From Trichostrongylus colubriformis (taxonomy: Eukaryota > Nematoda > Chromadorea > Rhabditida > Trichostrongylidae): a stretch of DNA of 64,000 nucleotides. How positions within the stretch are numbered: the stretch's first letter is position 1; every line of letters starts with the position of its first letter. The translations under genes and the position numbers were made by a program. The stretch spans positions 39,726,591-39,790,590 of the forward strand of contig OZ022258.1 in NCBI GenBank assembly GCA_963978905.1. The letters are read 5' to 3'. Shown one piece after another: positions 10,991-23,200 of the stretch. The notes under the pieces are model-generated. The model was not told the DNA's origin, did not search any database, and saw only the letters and a program-made list of their open reading frames with translations.

Positions 10991-13690
10991 ATCACTGGCA
11001 AATGGGCAGATGGCAGAACCCGTCTGAGGTGTGTCATAGGCCACCGTCATATTTCGCGATTTGCGATTTTGCTATTCTGCGATCCTCCGATTTTGCGGTG
11101 CGATTCGCACATTTGTACGTGATTCTGCTACCTTGAGATTTTGCAATATCGCAAATTCGCGCACTGAGCCGCCGCACCGCAGAATCGCGAAGTCTGGCGG
11201 CGGTCATCGGCTGATGTCTAATACGGGACTGAGCTCCTGAAAGTAGAAATGGGCATGAAATTGCGGGGAAATCTCCACTGCACTCGGATTGTGACATGGG
11301 TGATTTCGAAGAGGTCTATAGTGTTATGTACTAGTTGGACCACCACAACGTACCCCATATCTGAGTTGCCCCCAAAGGATCCCTGGTTGTAGCACTGTAG
11401 TCCACATTCTTATTCATTGCATAAGTCGCCGAAGCAACAGAATATATGTAATGGGTCTCAGCGAACACAATCTTTTGACAAAATTCTAACCGTATCTGTC
11501 GACCTAGGTGGATCCATCGACCAGGATGGATGCGGCATCTTTATCGAGAAAACATTCGACCATCAATCCTACTCACAACTGATGCGAGAAGGTGGACATG
11601 CTAGACCTGGCAATTGAAACCCTGCATACGAAATTTCGCGATCTGAGACCTTCAGAGACCTTCAGGAACTTCTACAGTTACCATTCAACTCACAACTAAT
11701 GGACGATAGCGTTACTATAAGTATGTGGAACCACTTGTGAAACTAACGATGAGCCAGTGGTTTTGAACGTCGCAAAAAGGTCGTTCTCCCATTATCCGCT
11801 CCCAGATTACCAATACTCATTAATAACTGCACCCATCAAAGCCACTTTTGAGCAAAAGTAATCTGCAGTATACGCATAAAGTTTGAGCCCAAAGTGGATC
11901 TACCAATTTCAAGTTTTTCGGAACCTTCGGTCAATGCGAAGCAGAGGTAGGATCTGCGTGTACCTCAGATTTTGAACCATAATAAACTCAGTTAATGATG
12001 TACTATCGCATGATACACAGCTTTGCATCTACCACATTGACTATAACCGGGAGTCATCAATTGCCCAAAGACCAAGTGGCCTCCGCCAACGGTTAAGGTT
12101 CCTGGTTCCGTAGGCCATCACCGTCCCAGACTTGGTTTTATAGCAATAGTCCTGTGATTGATCTTCCTGGACGGCTTCACCTTTCGAAAACATATTAATC
12201 ACCACTCTAGTGATGTGTAATAGTTCGTGAAGGCCGTCGTCTGTCTGTTGCAGCGCAAAAATTCATTGAATCTCTGTCATTCACTCAATCGTTTGAGCTC
12301 TCGACCGGTTATCCACCTACCGCTCCATTGCATTTTGTCAACCATTAATGTTCAACCTCTTTTTCGGTGACAATATATCGATAGCATGAATAATGGCGAG
12401 TAGATAAATGAAGTCATTTATTTGTAACGTAATTAATAAAAAATCAACCCTTAGAAATTTTTCAAATCAAGCATTATATTCCACAAATGTTCGAGAACAA
12501 AAGATCATCGAAAGAGAATAAGTTTAATCGCGGTGGGATGGCGGATTCACTCTGTGCATGCCAATAATAATTGTATTACCCGATTTCAAAGGTCTCATCA
12601 TGACCAAATGCGCTAAAATATTTATGCGCAAAGGTTTGGACAACTTAGAGCTATAACTTGCAGATTCTTTCGCATAACTGAGCAGCTCAAAATTTACGAG
12701 AATTTTTGCTTTTCCAGACAATGTACCTGAGGGCAAACTAATGGAGAAGGAATGGCATTAATTTGCTTTTCTATCCTGAGATGCGCCACCAATCTCATAT
12801 CGACTCAGTATCGTAGAGATGTTTGAATGCGATGTAGCCTATGCAGTTACTTGCGCGGTCTACCCATGAGCGAACCAGTGTTTTTCATCTTTCAAGTTAG
12901 CCCAGTATCGATTTACCTACAGAAAAGGAAGACTGGGGAGGGGGGGGGGCGAATTCGATCCTACGACAATCTGAGAGCGGCGTAACTGATCACAATGCCG
13001 TCGCCTCACAAGGCAAAAAGAATAATAGAGGCAATCTGGGAAAAGGCGAACGATCGCTGATTTATGTGGGAATTCTTCCAAATTACCTTTTGAAAATTAT
13101 GTGTGAACTGACAAAACCCTATATTCTTCGGTGTATTGAGCGCCTACAACCGTTTGGTACGTCATTAGTGACGGTGAATCGTAGCATATTTTTGCTGCTT
13201 CTTTTGCTAAATGGGACCTTACCTTTATGGCTCAGAGTGTACACACCTCCTTTACGATGACTGCGAGCTAGGGCGACGTATGAAGTTGGACTTCAAAGTT
13301 GATTTTTCCTACGTCGCGCACCGCTTACCGGGTGTACAACCTATGACGCAAGGATACACACCCTATGGCGTGGTTCACATGTCGTCAACCAGGTCAAGAA
13401 ACCAATCACAACTGAAGAGAGGCTACGCTTTCCAGCTTATAAGGTCCTTATCTGCAACATGATCGACGCTCAACTACCTTAAAACGTAGTTACCCAGTAA
13501 AAATCCTCCAACAATCGAAATCATAGTCGAAGCAGATGTCTGAAGTTGCGGTTTTACATTTATCTATCTATGTCATCGACAGCTGCATGCATCCAGCTAC
13601 ATGGCTGAATCAAAAGACTTTATCAGTTGTATGCACAGAAATGTCTCGGTTCGTTGACTTCGAGTACGGTAACTCTGGCGTCGTTATCGT
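10991..13690. other. No gene seen; low-complexity and tRNA-like patches
   Basis: 11040-11210 is built of imperfect GCGATTTTGCGATTC-like words. Minus strand 12960-13030 has a tRNA-like layout ending in GGATCGAATTC next to a poly-G tract (12938-12950). No exon chain or transposon ends were found. Confidence 0.4.
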
Positions 13691-13698
13691 AAGGTTAA

Positions 13699-13884
13699 AG
13701 GCATATTCCGCGCTCGCTATGGGTGGAGTAACCAATTGACTCCCCATTGGTTGTCAGCGGTTGGGAGGCGGTCTTTCCACGCCCCACTGCAGGCAATAGG
13801 GCGAGGAGAGACCGCCTTTGAACCGCCGACAACCAATGGAGAGTCAATTGGTTACTCCACCCATAGCGAGCGCGGAATATGCCT
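13699..13884. mobile_element. TTAA-flanked palindromic MITE
   Basis: Almost perfect inverted arms of about 75 bp, starting AGGCATATTCCGCGCTCGCT and ending in its complement, with a central loop rich in purines on one side. TTAA lies on both sides (13695-13698 and 13885-13888). TTAA duplication is typical of piggyBac-type transposition, but the terminus lacks the usual CCC, so the class is provisional. Confidence 0.8.
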
Positions 13885-14348
13885 TTAATTAATTGCTGCG
13901 AAGAATCAAATGCTAACGCTTTTCAACAAATGACCTCTGTGCAATTTGTTCAAGGTAATGGCGACCTCTAAGTGCATTCAAGAAGATCCCACATCTATTC
14001 ACAAATAGCCCACTGAGAAACGTCACCTTGACGAGACACCGTTCATCCTTGACGCCACGGCCGAGAAGAAAAAACAGCGTCATCGCACTTTTTGCTGATA
14101 TTAGTCACGATCGATTGCATTTTCATCGTCCGTTGAACCAGTTGGATAGGCTAATTACTCAGTCGAAATCCCTGCACTACGTAGCCTATAGGCCATAGAG
14201 CTGATCTGGAAAAACAAGGCCATTATATCTTCTTCATCATCAACATCAGTCCCCCGATAGCCATCAAATGGAGTTTCACTCACTCACATAATTTTATTAT
14301 CCGTTTTTCACTTACTCTTCTCCCTAACGTTTTTCATTGCAATTGTAT

Positions 14349-14723
14349 CTATTCAAGGCACACCCCGCTGTGGTTTTGAATCGGTGAAACCACTTTTGAT
14401 TCCGCCCTCCTACCTCTTCTTTTGTGCACCACATGGTAGCTCCCCCTGCACACCGAGCCCTGATGTTTTTCTTGTCGAGCGGTTATCAAGTTTTCGCAGC
14501 ACGTGCGCATATAACCGCAGCCGCTGCTCCTTAACTGCAGCATGATAACTCTGACCGCCCTTCCTGACCCTGCCCAGACCCCGCATGCCCATCTCAGCAT
14601 ACTTATTTCGGCTGTGTACAGCTGTCTTTTATGTCTCTTTGTTATGTACGATAAAGGGGTTGTTTGTGCAAGTTTCGCTACCCACCATACGTCTCCGGCC
14701 GCGGCGGACGACGGGGCGGGCAC
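14349..14723 (-). pseudogene. 3' fragment of an RTE LINE
   Basis: The minus strand reads KRQLYTAEISMLRWACG followed by RSSGCGYMRTCCENL. This is the C-terminal pattern of nematode RTE reverse transcriptases (..LHAAEMRMLRWACG..RLRWYGHVLR) and is close to the tail of the larger minus-strand LINE at 20240-23760. Frames are interrupted and nothing upstream is retained, so it is a 5'-truncated dead copy. Confidence 0.75.
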
Positions 14724-15024
14724 TCAATTGGAGGCCGCGCCCGCTCGCCCGCCACAACGATGAGCTGTGTCACTGATGGATTCCCTTTTCCTAGTGAAAT
14801 TTTGCATGCGGCCCTTATTAAGCACGTACAACAAAAATGTATGAGTAACAGAGAATAGTCCGTGCACCATTCCTTGGGTCCCGTAGTACCAGAATTTTTC
14901 TACACTCTAAATGATTTCCGCTGTTGCTTCTGGGAATCCCTCTCGCAGCTCATGAACTTGTTCTTCTCATATCCGGTTTTCACTGTGCCATTATGAAAGT
15001 TTCGAAATCCGAATAAAATCCAGA

Positions 15025-16130
15025 ATGCGTTCCGCTCTGCTACTTTTGGCTATTGTTTCATGCGCATTAGCATGTGACATAACCGTGCATGTTAAATCCG
15101 ACACTGACAAGAAATTCAGCGCTCAGGTAACTGCCAGCAACGGAAAGAAGAGTGACAAGTGAGTCTACCTATGAACTTTGAAATTCCAGTCCAAAGAATG
15201 ATGAAGGGGTCCGAAGATCAATGGATGGCTATCTGCCAACAAATCATTTTCATTTTCTGTTTAGATGGACGTATTCGAAGAAGTTGCAGAAGAATACCTT
15301 CCAACAGAAAGCTGATGAATGTGGGTTGAAGGACTGGGAAATCGCCACATTCGATGAAGCTGGGAAACTTGCTCATAATGTCAAGGTTCGTGCAAGTTAT
15401 TGACATCCTTGCTATCTGGCTTGATAAGTGCATATGATGAGCTACGGTTGGAATGATATGCACAATGGTTTTCATTAAATGGCTACAGATAGGCTGCTAC
15501 AACAGAAAACAGTATCGCAAACAGCAGCGTAGTGTAAACGCGTAGGTCAGAGGCGATGTTGTTCGGCAGCCTTCATAGCCTGCGTCGGCAGGGCGTGACT
15601 GCGTTCACAGGCTGCACGGCAGAGTAGTACGGAGAAAGTGTAGCAGGCAACGAGGTAGGGTGGCATGGACGGCAACGCACATACAGCCAACTATGCCTGC
15701 CGCCGGCAGCGCAAAGCATGAACGCTGCCTCAGACCGTCTTCATAGTCTGCGGTGCCAGCAACAGCGTGTCGGTGCGGGATTCTGCGTCTTCGCCTGTCT
15801 CACCCTGTCTCATTTCCTATGTCGTCTCACCACTTTCCCCCTACCACTACGCCTCGCTGCCTGTGAGCGTGGGCACGCCCTGCCGGCGCAAGGTATGAAT
15901 GCAGCCACACTTTCGTGTTTTTCCACGAATTCGTCTTTAGAAGATCAGCAATCGATCATAATGATTATCAGATAGAAATCATAATGCGTCAACCACAGAT
16001 CGAAAAGTTTTACTTTGAGGTCACCTTGGACGGAATTGGGCGCGTCACGTACAAAGTTGGAGACGACTTGAAGCCAGTGCAGAAGGATCGTCAAGGAGCT
16101 GTTTGCAAAGGAGAATGTGCGCCTCTGTGA
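15025..16130 (+). CDS. Small secreted nematode protein, 121 aa, complete
   Basis: Three exons: 15025-15158, 15265-15385 and 16020-16130. Junctions are AA|GTGAGT with TTTAG|A (phase 2) and AAG|GTTCGT with TTTGAG|GTC (phase 0). The first ~16 residues (MRSALLLLAIVSCALA) are a signal peptide, so the mature protein begins CDITVHVKSD. It contains KKLQKNTFQQKADECGLKDW, then VTLDGIGRVTYKVGDD, and ends CKGECAPL; the mature chain has four cysteines, enough for two disulfides. An in-frame alternative start of exon 3 at 15999 (CACAG) would add seven residues. AATAAA lies 14 bp after the stop (16144-16149). I recognise the general type, small secreted proteins of parasitic nematodes, but assign no biochemical function. 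Intron 2 carries two MITE copies. Confidence 0.88.
15567..15910. mobile_element. MITE family M1, two diverged copies head to head
   Basis: 15567-15731 and 15727-15910 are opposite-orientation diverged copies of the M1 family (CGGCAGGGCGTG, GGCAACGAGG, GCCGCCGGCAGCGCAAAGCATGA). They lie wholly in intron 2 of the secreted-protein gene. Confidence 0.65.
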
Positions 16131-16149
16131 ATCAAGACATACCAATAAA

Positions 16150-17010
16150 CAGTTTGAGCGGCTTCACATTCAGAGAACAGCAAATCATACAACGTTGCGA
16201 CTGCGAAACTGGACGGTTATATTTGATTTGCATAAGATATGCATACATATTCGAAAGATATGCATACATATTCATGTTGTGCTCTATTATATTATGACCA
16301 GTCGGGCTATCGCACATTACTGCGCGCACTTTCTACATATATATGATAGATGTTAAGCGATATCGATGATATTACCTCTGAGGAAGGTCATCAGAGGTCC
16401 AGATGATTTAGCGGTCGATACCGACGATCAATGTTTAGGAATATGGGTAAATCCATCAATCAGCTAAGCTTTCGACTGAAGTGTACACTATAGGAGTTTA
16501 GATAAATTAAGAATCGACAGTTTTGGATTCAACTGCATCAATTGGTAGCAATTCGCCCATTTGCTGAGCATCTATGTCCCACATATTGGCAGTAGATCCA
16601 TACGCCAGCTATCAACGCTTATCACTTTCGTAAACATGCACCTATTTGCAATTCCACATAGTGTAGCGGTCGGTACCCAGTATTGTTGCGCTTTTTGCCG
16701 ACGAAGGCATAGCGGTTCGTCTGAGTGGAGACGAAACGAACCACTTTATGTACTCTAAAGATCTCCTTCAAAGAACTTTATTTGTTTTTGTTTTTTGTTG
16801 CTGGTAACGCATGAGAGCCTGCATCGCTTTGCTATCACAAATCTAGATCGTGCCTTGATCAATCATGTAGATCGCAGCATCAGAGACACGTACCATTAAT
16901 CGGAGCGCTAGGCAATTTAGCGGTAGATACATTGACAGCAGATATTCCGTTATCAGTTCGAAAAAGAGATCCTCGTACTCTGTGATACCTGTGAGTGTGA
17001 ACATTCCACT
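16150..17010. other. Downstream of the secreted-protein gene; no gene seen
   Basis: 16236-16280 holds two 22-bp units containing AAGATATGCATACATATTC. No further exon chain was found. Confidence 0.45.
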
Positions 17011-17400
17011 GTTAGCCAGAAGAGCGAAACGGATTGGGCGACATTTGCCTTTTGACACTCCTTACCAAATCTTATCAACCGTTATCAGTTTGGATCACCC
17101 ACCATTGATGTGCCCGTCTCAAAACAGTGTCGCGCTCCGGAATCAACCCGGATAGGGAAACGGACTTGACGACATTCGCTTCTTGACGCTCTTTATCGAA
17201 TCTCAATGGAATTGGATCAACCACCAGTAATGTGCCGTCCCAACCACAAAATATCTATGAGTGTCGGCACTTTAGGATCAAATTAGAAGGCGTAAAGGAC
17301 TTGGCAACATTCGCCTTTCGATCCTTATCAGCCCTTATCAGTTGTCATCAAAACCGATCCCCCACCATTAGTGTCCTCTTGCCACCCTCCACATCGCCTG
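17010..17400 (+). repeat. Tandem repeat, ~135-bp unit, three diverged copies
   Basis: Units start near 17014, 17146 and 17283. Each runs GCGAAACGGA/GACATTCGCCTTT...CTTATCARYSGTTATCAGT...CCACCATTRRTGTGCC. They are followed by short CA/GACA simple repeats (17455-17485). Confidence 0.65.
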
Positions 17401-17479
17401 CAAAAAGCAAGGTTCCAGCTTTGCTGAGACGTGAGATATGAATTTCGTGACAAACAGACACACACACGGACAGACAGAC

Positions 17480-18520
17480 ACTTAGCAGATTATATTTATG
17501 CTAATAGCTGTGCCGCTGCTCGCCAGTGACGTTCGGGGCCCGAGGGCTATGGTATATAGGTAGGGTTGGTCAGCTGTAGGTATGCACAGGGCATAGGTTA
17601 GGGACGGATGGCTACGGTATATAGATATTGGGGTATGGCTTTGATCGGTAAGATCCTTAGGACCCCACGGTAAGTTCACCTCGCCGTCACGGCGAGATGT
17701 CTCCGGGAAGACGTTTGGAGGCACACCGCCCTTTGGACGCAGAGCTCCCTCCCACCTTTGCACCGCGATGCTAAAGGATGCGCCCGATGCTCGACACACA
17801 CTTTCTACGTAAGTCACTTTGCTCATCATCTCGTGTTTACATCAAAAGTAAACTTTAGACTTTCTGCAAGCTGAATGTGTCGCAGTGCCATTTGCCTCAG
17901 AGAAATGTTAAAATCGACCACGTAGCTGTTGGAGTAATCGCATGCCACTTCGAACAAGCAGATCGCCACGCAAACCTCCGCGCCCTCCAACCACTTACTA
18001 TCAGCACGAGCTCACGATGCCCATAGTATAGCGTTACCAGTACAAATAGATGAAATCTGAGCTGAGAAAAGCAGTGGAATAAGAAGTTCCATTCGACAGA
18101 CGACCATCCACTACTACGAATATCAAATAGCATGAGCATGTGATAAGACCGCCAAAACAAACACACCTTTTGAGCGGCTGCAACCTCCTTCTTAGCACTC
18201 ACACCTATGCTACCATGATGCGAATGGTTGTTATTCTATTCATGCTTCCCTCCATCACTTATCAAGAGAAAAAGTTAAAGCGAGACCTATCGGGAGCGAC
18301 ATTGCTGGTAAGTTCTCAAATCTTCCGACCAGGGACTAGGGTTGCTCGCCCAAGGTCAAATGTGTGAGTATGTACAAGAGGAATAGACCGGAAGATGGAC
18401 TCGGTGGTGCCTATGCATGTGCATTAATCTACCATACTTGCTTAAAGACTTCAGCTTTCAACTTCACCGCATGATTCCAGCTTACTGAATGTGCCGGGGA
18501 TGGGGAACGCATTTGTGAAC
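17480..18520. other. No supported gene; short imperfect repeats
   Basis: 17535-17635 contains related words such as GGCTATGGTATATAG and GGCTACGGTATATAG. At 18215-18300 a signal-peptide-like reading (MMRMVVILFMLPSITYQE) runs to a good GTAAGT donor at 18310, but no partner exon was found, so no gene is called. Confidence 0.4.
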
Positions 18521-18529
18521 GCATGCATC

Positions 18530-18734
18530 GGTGCTATTGCAATGAGGGGGGCATCTTATAAAAAGTTGCTTAACTGAGCATCCTAGAGAGATCCTTGAGG
18601 GGTCAATCTGCACATTCGCGTATACTTTTGCCTAAGCCTTGGAGGAGAAAGGAAAGAGCTCCCTTCCCCTTCTTGGCTGAGGTAAAAATAGGGTCCAGTA
18701 GTGAGATGCCCCCCCCCCTAATTGCGATAGCACA
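18530..18734 (+). mobile_element. hAT-type MITE M3, copy 1
   Basis: A 205-bp element with inverted ends GGTGCTATTGCAATGAGGGG and CCTAATTGCGATAGCACA, flanked by a perfect 8-bp duplication CATGCATC (18522-18529, 18735-18742). Its GGTGCTA start matches that of MITE M2, although the interiors differ. Confidence 0.85.
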
Positions 18735-18849
18735 CATGCATCAATTCAGCATACATTGGAACTTTAAGGGCAGCCTGCATTGCGGCTGAAGATCTGTGGC
18801 GGGTCAGAAAGAATAGTAAAGGCTCAGGTGCTATTGAAAGAAATATGAA

Positions 18850-19045
18850 TATGAAAGGGAGGATTCCACTGTGAACATCATCTTTACCTAGGCTTAGAAG
18901 GGAGATAACCCTTCCTTCCTTCACTGAGGCTTAAGCAAAAATATACGTCTGAATGTGCCGATTGTCCTCTCAGAGATCCCTCCAAGATGCTTAAATGTGC
19001 AGCTTTCTATGAGGTGCCCTTCTTTCATTGCGATAAGATGAAGGC
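18850..19045 (-). mobile_element. hAT-type MITE M3, copy 2, inverted
   Basis: On the minus strand it reads TTATCGCAATGAAAGAAGGG, then ACATTTAAGCATC and CGTATATTTTTGCTTAAGCC, colinear with copy 1. Boundaries are approximate. With copy 1 it makes an inverted pair about 115 bp apart. Confidence 0.65.
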
Positions 19046-19214
19046 TCGTTACATGATGTTCGCTAGTCATTTGCTTCATCTCAGCCAAGGCTGAGTATGG
19101 CTGGTGCACCGCTACGCAGCCCGGTATCTCATATAATGCTGCGACATACCAAGGAGATCTATACGTAACAAAGCTGATTTTTTCACTGGACCAGATCAGT
19201 GCCCCGGGTACTTA

Positions 19215-19250
19215 AATGGTCCCGGTAGCCGAGCGGCTTGCGGACTAGGA
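19215..19250 (+). repeat. tRNA A-box-like fragment
   Basis: GGTAGCCGAGCGGCTTGCGGA resembles a Leu/Ser tRNA 5' half, but no B box or acceptor stem follows. Probably a SINE remnant. Confidence 0.25.
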
Positions 19251-19888
19251 TAAAGAGATGAAGCTTGCACTAAGCCTTGGGAACACAAGAACAATGAGAT
19301 TCGCAATAATCCCCGCAAAACTTAAAAAAGCACGAATATCGGAAGGAGGGAGGAGACAGTACTTCGCAAAGCGGCGTAACGTGTGCGACGCGTAGGAGCT
19401 TTGGGTCATGTACGTAGATGGCTCCTGATGTAATTACCGAGCCACCTTTCCTTGTGCGTAGAACATAGTGATCGCCTCAGGACTCAACTACTGAGCTCGT
19501 GCGCCGCGCTGCGAAATCCTGTCATAACGATGCACATCCGTGTTGCGGCATTAATCATTTTTGGGCTTTCACAACCGATCAACAGCTTTGATCAGATCGC
19601 AATGCTAACCCTGTCTTGAACGGTTTCACTACCTGTCAAGCTGGTGAGGGCCTGTGACACAGGGAAATATTAACATGTAAAGCACGAACACACTATAAGA
19701 TTGGCATTGTTCGCCATTGAGCGATCACGCGAAAGACGGAAGGAAAAAGATACATGTCGATAAAGCGATCAAGCGATCAGGCGATTAGGCGATGGGTGAC
19801 CAGGGATTTATGTGATGAAGCAATCAGGATATCGATCCCTCAATCGATACGTCCCTTTCGCCGGATCGCCTGATCACCTAATCGCATT

Positions 19889-20066
19889 GGGCCGCGGTCA
19901 TACTCACCGCAGACAGGGCGTGGCTGTGTTCACAAGCAGCGGGGGAGAGTGGCACGGGAGAGGTGCAGAGATGACGCAGACAACGACGCAGGGTGGCACA
20001 GGCGGAGACGCAGATAAACGCAGCCACTGTCTGCCGCCGGCATTGCGAAGTACTACCGCGGCCTCA
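19889..20066 (+). mobile_element. MITE family M1, copy 3
   Basis: Colinear with 2643-2820 (GGCCGCGGTCATACTCACCG, GGTGCAGAGATGACGCAGAC, CTGCCGCCGGCATTGCGAAG). It sits in a stretch made of GCGATCAGGCGATTAGGCGAT-like words (19740-19890). Confidence 0.8.
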
Positions 20067-20239
20067 GCATCTAATCGCCTAATAGCTTGATTCTTTGACT
20101 CTTCTTCTTCCTCTGCGGTCCCGTGCCATCGCGGGGTTCGCTATTCTTGTCATAGTCGCCACTTCTTGCTGTCAAAGGCATCCGGAGCTTCTCGCGGTCG
20201 CTTGCGGAGTACTTCGAGTTCTACAGCCTTACTGATTGG

Positions 20240-23200
20240 ATGACCTGCAGACATTTTCATCACGTGACCACAGCATTGTCGCCGCTTCTCCACCAACTTC
20301 AGCTGCACCGGAGCCGTCTGCATGACCGCTCTGACGTCCTCATTCCTATTCCTGTTCAGCCGCGTTCAGCCCATGCCCAATTTAGCATCCTTATTTCGGA
20401 GAAGTGTAGTTGTCTCTTGCGATTAATTGTAAAGGGCCAGCACTCGCTGCCACGGAGCATTGCCGGCCTGGCTACTGATCGGGACAGTTTGCCCTTCTCA
20501 ATCATCAGGCACCGTCGATCGCAGAGAATTCCTGAGGACTCTCTAGATTTCAGCCATGCCGCATTAATGCGTGCCTTCACGGCTTCGTCTAAGGTACTCT
20601 CCGCGGCCGTTTCACTTTCCAGCTATTGAAAGTCCTGAATCCTTTCGATGCTTTCTCCATGGCGGTCTACGATGGACCTCGTTGACGTTCAATCGTAGGC
20701 CATATTCTTACAGCCTTGCCTGCCATTACTGCATTCGCCTAAAATCCTACTCTGGTTCCCGCTAACAGGGCGATATCGTCAGCGTTGAAAATAGTCCGCA
20801 GTGGTTTCTTCATGAGGTCTTTCACCATGCCATCCAGAGTGAGCAGGAAGACGAACGGGCTCAAAGCTGATCCTTGGTGTACCCATACCAAAATCCCTAC
20901 CTGAGTTGTCAGCCCCTGCGGGGTGCGCATATAGTTTTAGCTCCATCGTACATGTCCTGTATGTAAGCGATCAGTTGCTCTGGTATCTCTCTTTCTCGAA
21001 GCGCGTTCCAGATTACTGGCCGGGGAAGACGATTGAAGGCCTTCTCCAGGTCAAGGAAGGCTAGGTAGCAGGGTCGACGCTTCTCACGGTACCTCTCCAT
21101 CACTTGTTGGGTATGAAGGTGGCAGCCGTGGTGGACCGCTTGGAATGAACCCGAACAGCTCCTGGTAGATGGTAATGAGCTCCCTTAGCCTCAAGTCAAC
21201 AAGCCGTTGGTATATTAGGTTGTCCGGAAAGTAATGAGACAAATGCAGTGTTGAGATTTAACAGTAAGTATCTTTGGACGTCAAAGTCGTGAGAGGACAA
21301 AACTCTGGAATTTAGTGATTCAAGACCCGTACATATACGGCACCATGGGCATATGGTCTATACTGTCTTCATCTTTCACAAACGTGTCGGAGACGGATGA
21401 GAAAAAAACGCTATATCGGGCAGCTCTCCTTCTACACTACCGTTCCGGCAAATCCGCGGATGAGGACCATCAGCCGTTGCTGGAAGAAATGAAGGATCAA
21501 GCGCCTTCTCGAGCGACGTGCTTCAGATGGTACGGCAAGTTCGACGAAGGAGAGGAATGTCTGAAGACTGTAGTTATTCAGGACGTCCACCGACCGAAAG
21601 AAGCAGCGCACTCTTGCAGAATTCCAGCTACTCTTTCCAGCTGTATACAGAATCTCGACTCTGAAAGATTCTGTATTCAGCTGGAAAAAGTAGCTGAAAT
21701 TCTGCGAAGTCGTCGTCGTGGAAGAGGCAAAATCCTACTCCTCATGGATAACGCCAGGCCACAACGTCGAAAAGGACTCAGAATAAGCTAAAAGAGCTGG
21801 GGGTCGAACTTGTACCCCATCCACCGTACTCACCGATCTCTCCCCAACAGACTTCCACATATGTCGTCATCTTCAATTCTCTTTTGCTGGAAAAAAAATT
21901 CACCAATCGGGAGGGCGTCGAAATAGCTGCAACAACTTCTTGAAGTCGAAGTCTCGACAGTTCTTTGCTAGTGAAATCAGATCTCTACCGCAAAAATGAC
22001 AATATGTGAAGGAACACAATGGCGAATATTATGGTAATTACTAATGATTTGTAAGAAAGTTACTGACGAATCACTGTACTACGACATTTGTCTCATTACT
22101 TTTCGGACAACCTAATAGCTTCATGGTATGAGCTATCATCTTTATCCCGCGGTAGCTGGAACACTCCATTGCGTCTCCCTTCTGTTTAAATATGAAAACT
22201 ATGGTGGTGGTCCTCCACCCACAAGGAATTTTTCCTCTGCCCGACACCATGATGAGGAAGCGTGCAAGCTACTCTATTTCGTGCTCTTCGAGTGCTTTCC
22301 AAGCCTCTATTGGTAGCCCATCTTGGCCAATGGCTTGCCGGATCTTCATTTCTTCCGTACTCGACGAGTTTCTCCAGTTGTCCAAGGAAGGATGAGGCCA
22401 GTCGTAGCCTCATCCTGTATGCTTTCCTTACAAGGAAACTTCGTTGAGAAGCCTATCGAAGCATTCCGCCATCTCGTTTTGACTCGGCTTGTTTTCTCAG
22501 ATATGTACCCCCGCTGCTCTCTGGGGCTTTTACCACCATAACGTCCCGATTGGTTCGATGCCTGGCTTCGGCCAGCGTGAAGACGAACTATTCCCCCTCC
22601 CTGCCATCCAACCCTTCCTACAAGGCATCCAATTCTGTATTTTTTGCTTTGGCCACAGCTGCCTTGGCAAGATTCTTGCAGCGTTTATAGGTGTCGAGGT
22701 GTTCTAGGCTCTTCGCTTTCTGCCAGAGCTTGTATGCTTCCTTCTTCTGCTTCACTACCCTCAGTCATTCCAGAACTACGCCGCTTTGTCTCCTCTGAAG
22801 CCACCCGAGTTTCTCCCAGCGTCTACTTTGCGCACCTCAGGATCATCTCACGCTTTGTTCCAGATCTCCTGAGTCGGACCGATGGGGTCTGGGGACCTAT
22901 TTTTAGTATCCTTGTCTTGAGATCGTCCCTTTCCCATCTGTGCAGCTTCAACCATCTGATTCCCCGTTCAGTCTTAACCCTTGTTTCCTTGAGAAGCTTT
23001 ATGGCAATGTCTGCTATTAGGGGTCTATGTTGCGGGGCGAGTTCCTCTCCTGGCTGTACCTTGAGGTCCTTTATAGTCTCAAGGGTTTGCCTTCTTATGA
23101 GTATATGGTCAAGTTCCGTTTGTCTCCCTCCACTGCCGCAGGTCATCTTTTGAATATCCCTTTTTGCGAAGGACGTGTTGCAGATTGCTGGATCATGGGC

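Noticed and set aside
19215..19250. Possible tRNA-Leu gene (GGTAGCCGAGCGG)
   Set aside because: No anticodon arm, B box or acceptor stem could be placed downstream.
22644..23153. 169-codon plus-strand frame
   Set aside because: It is antisense to the endonuclease part of the minus-strand RTE LINE and has no motif of its own.
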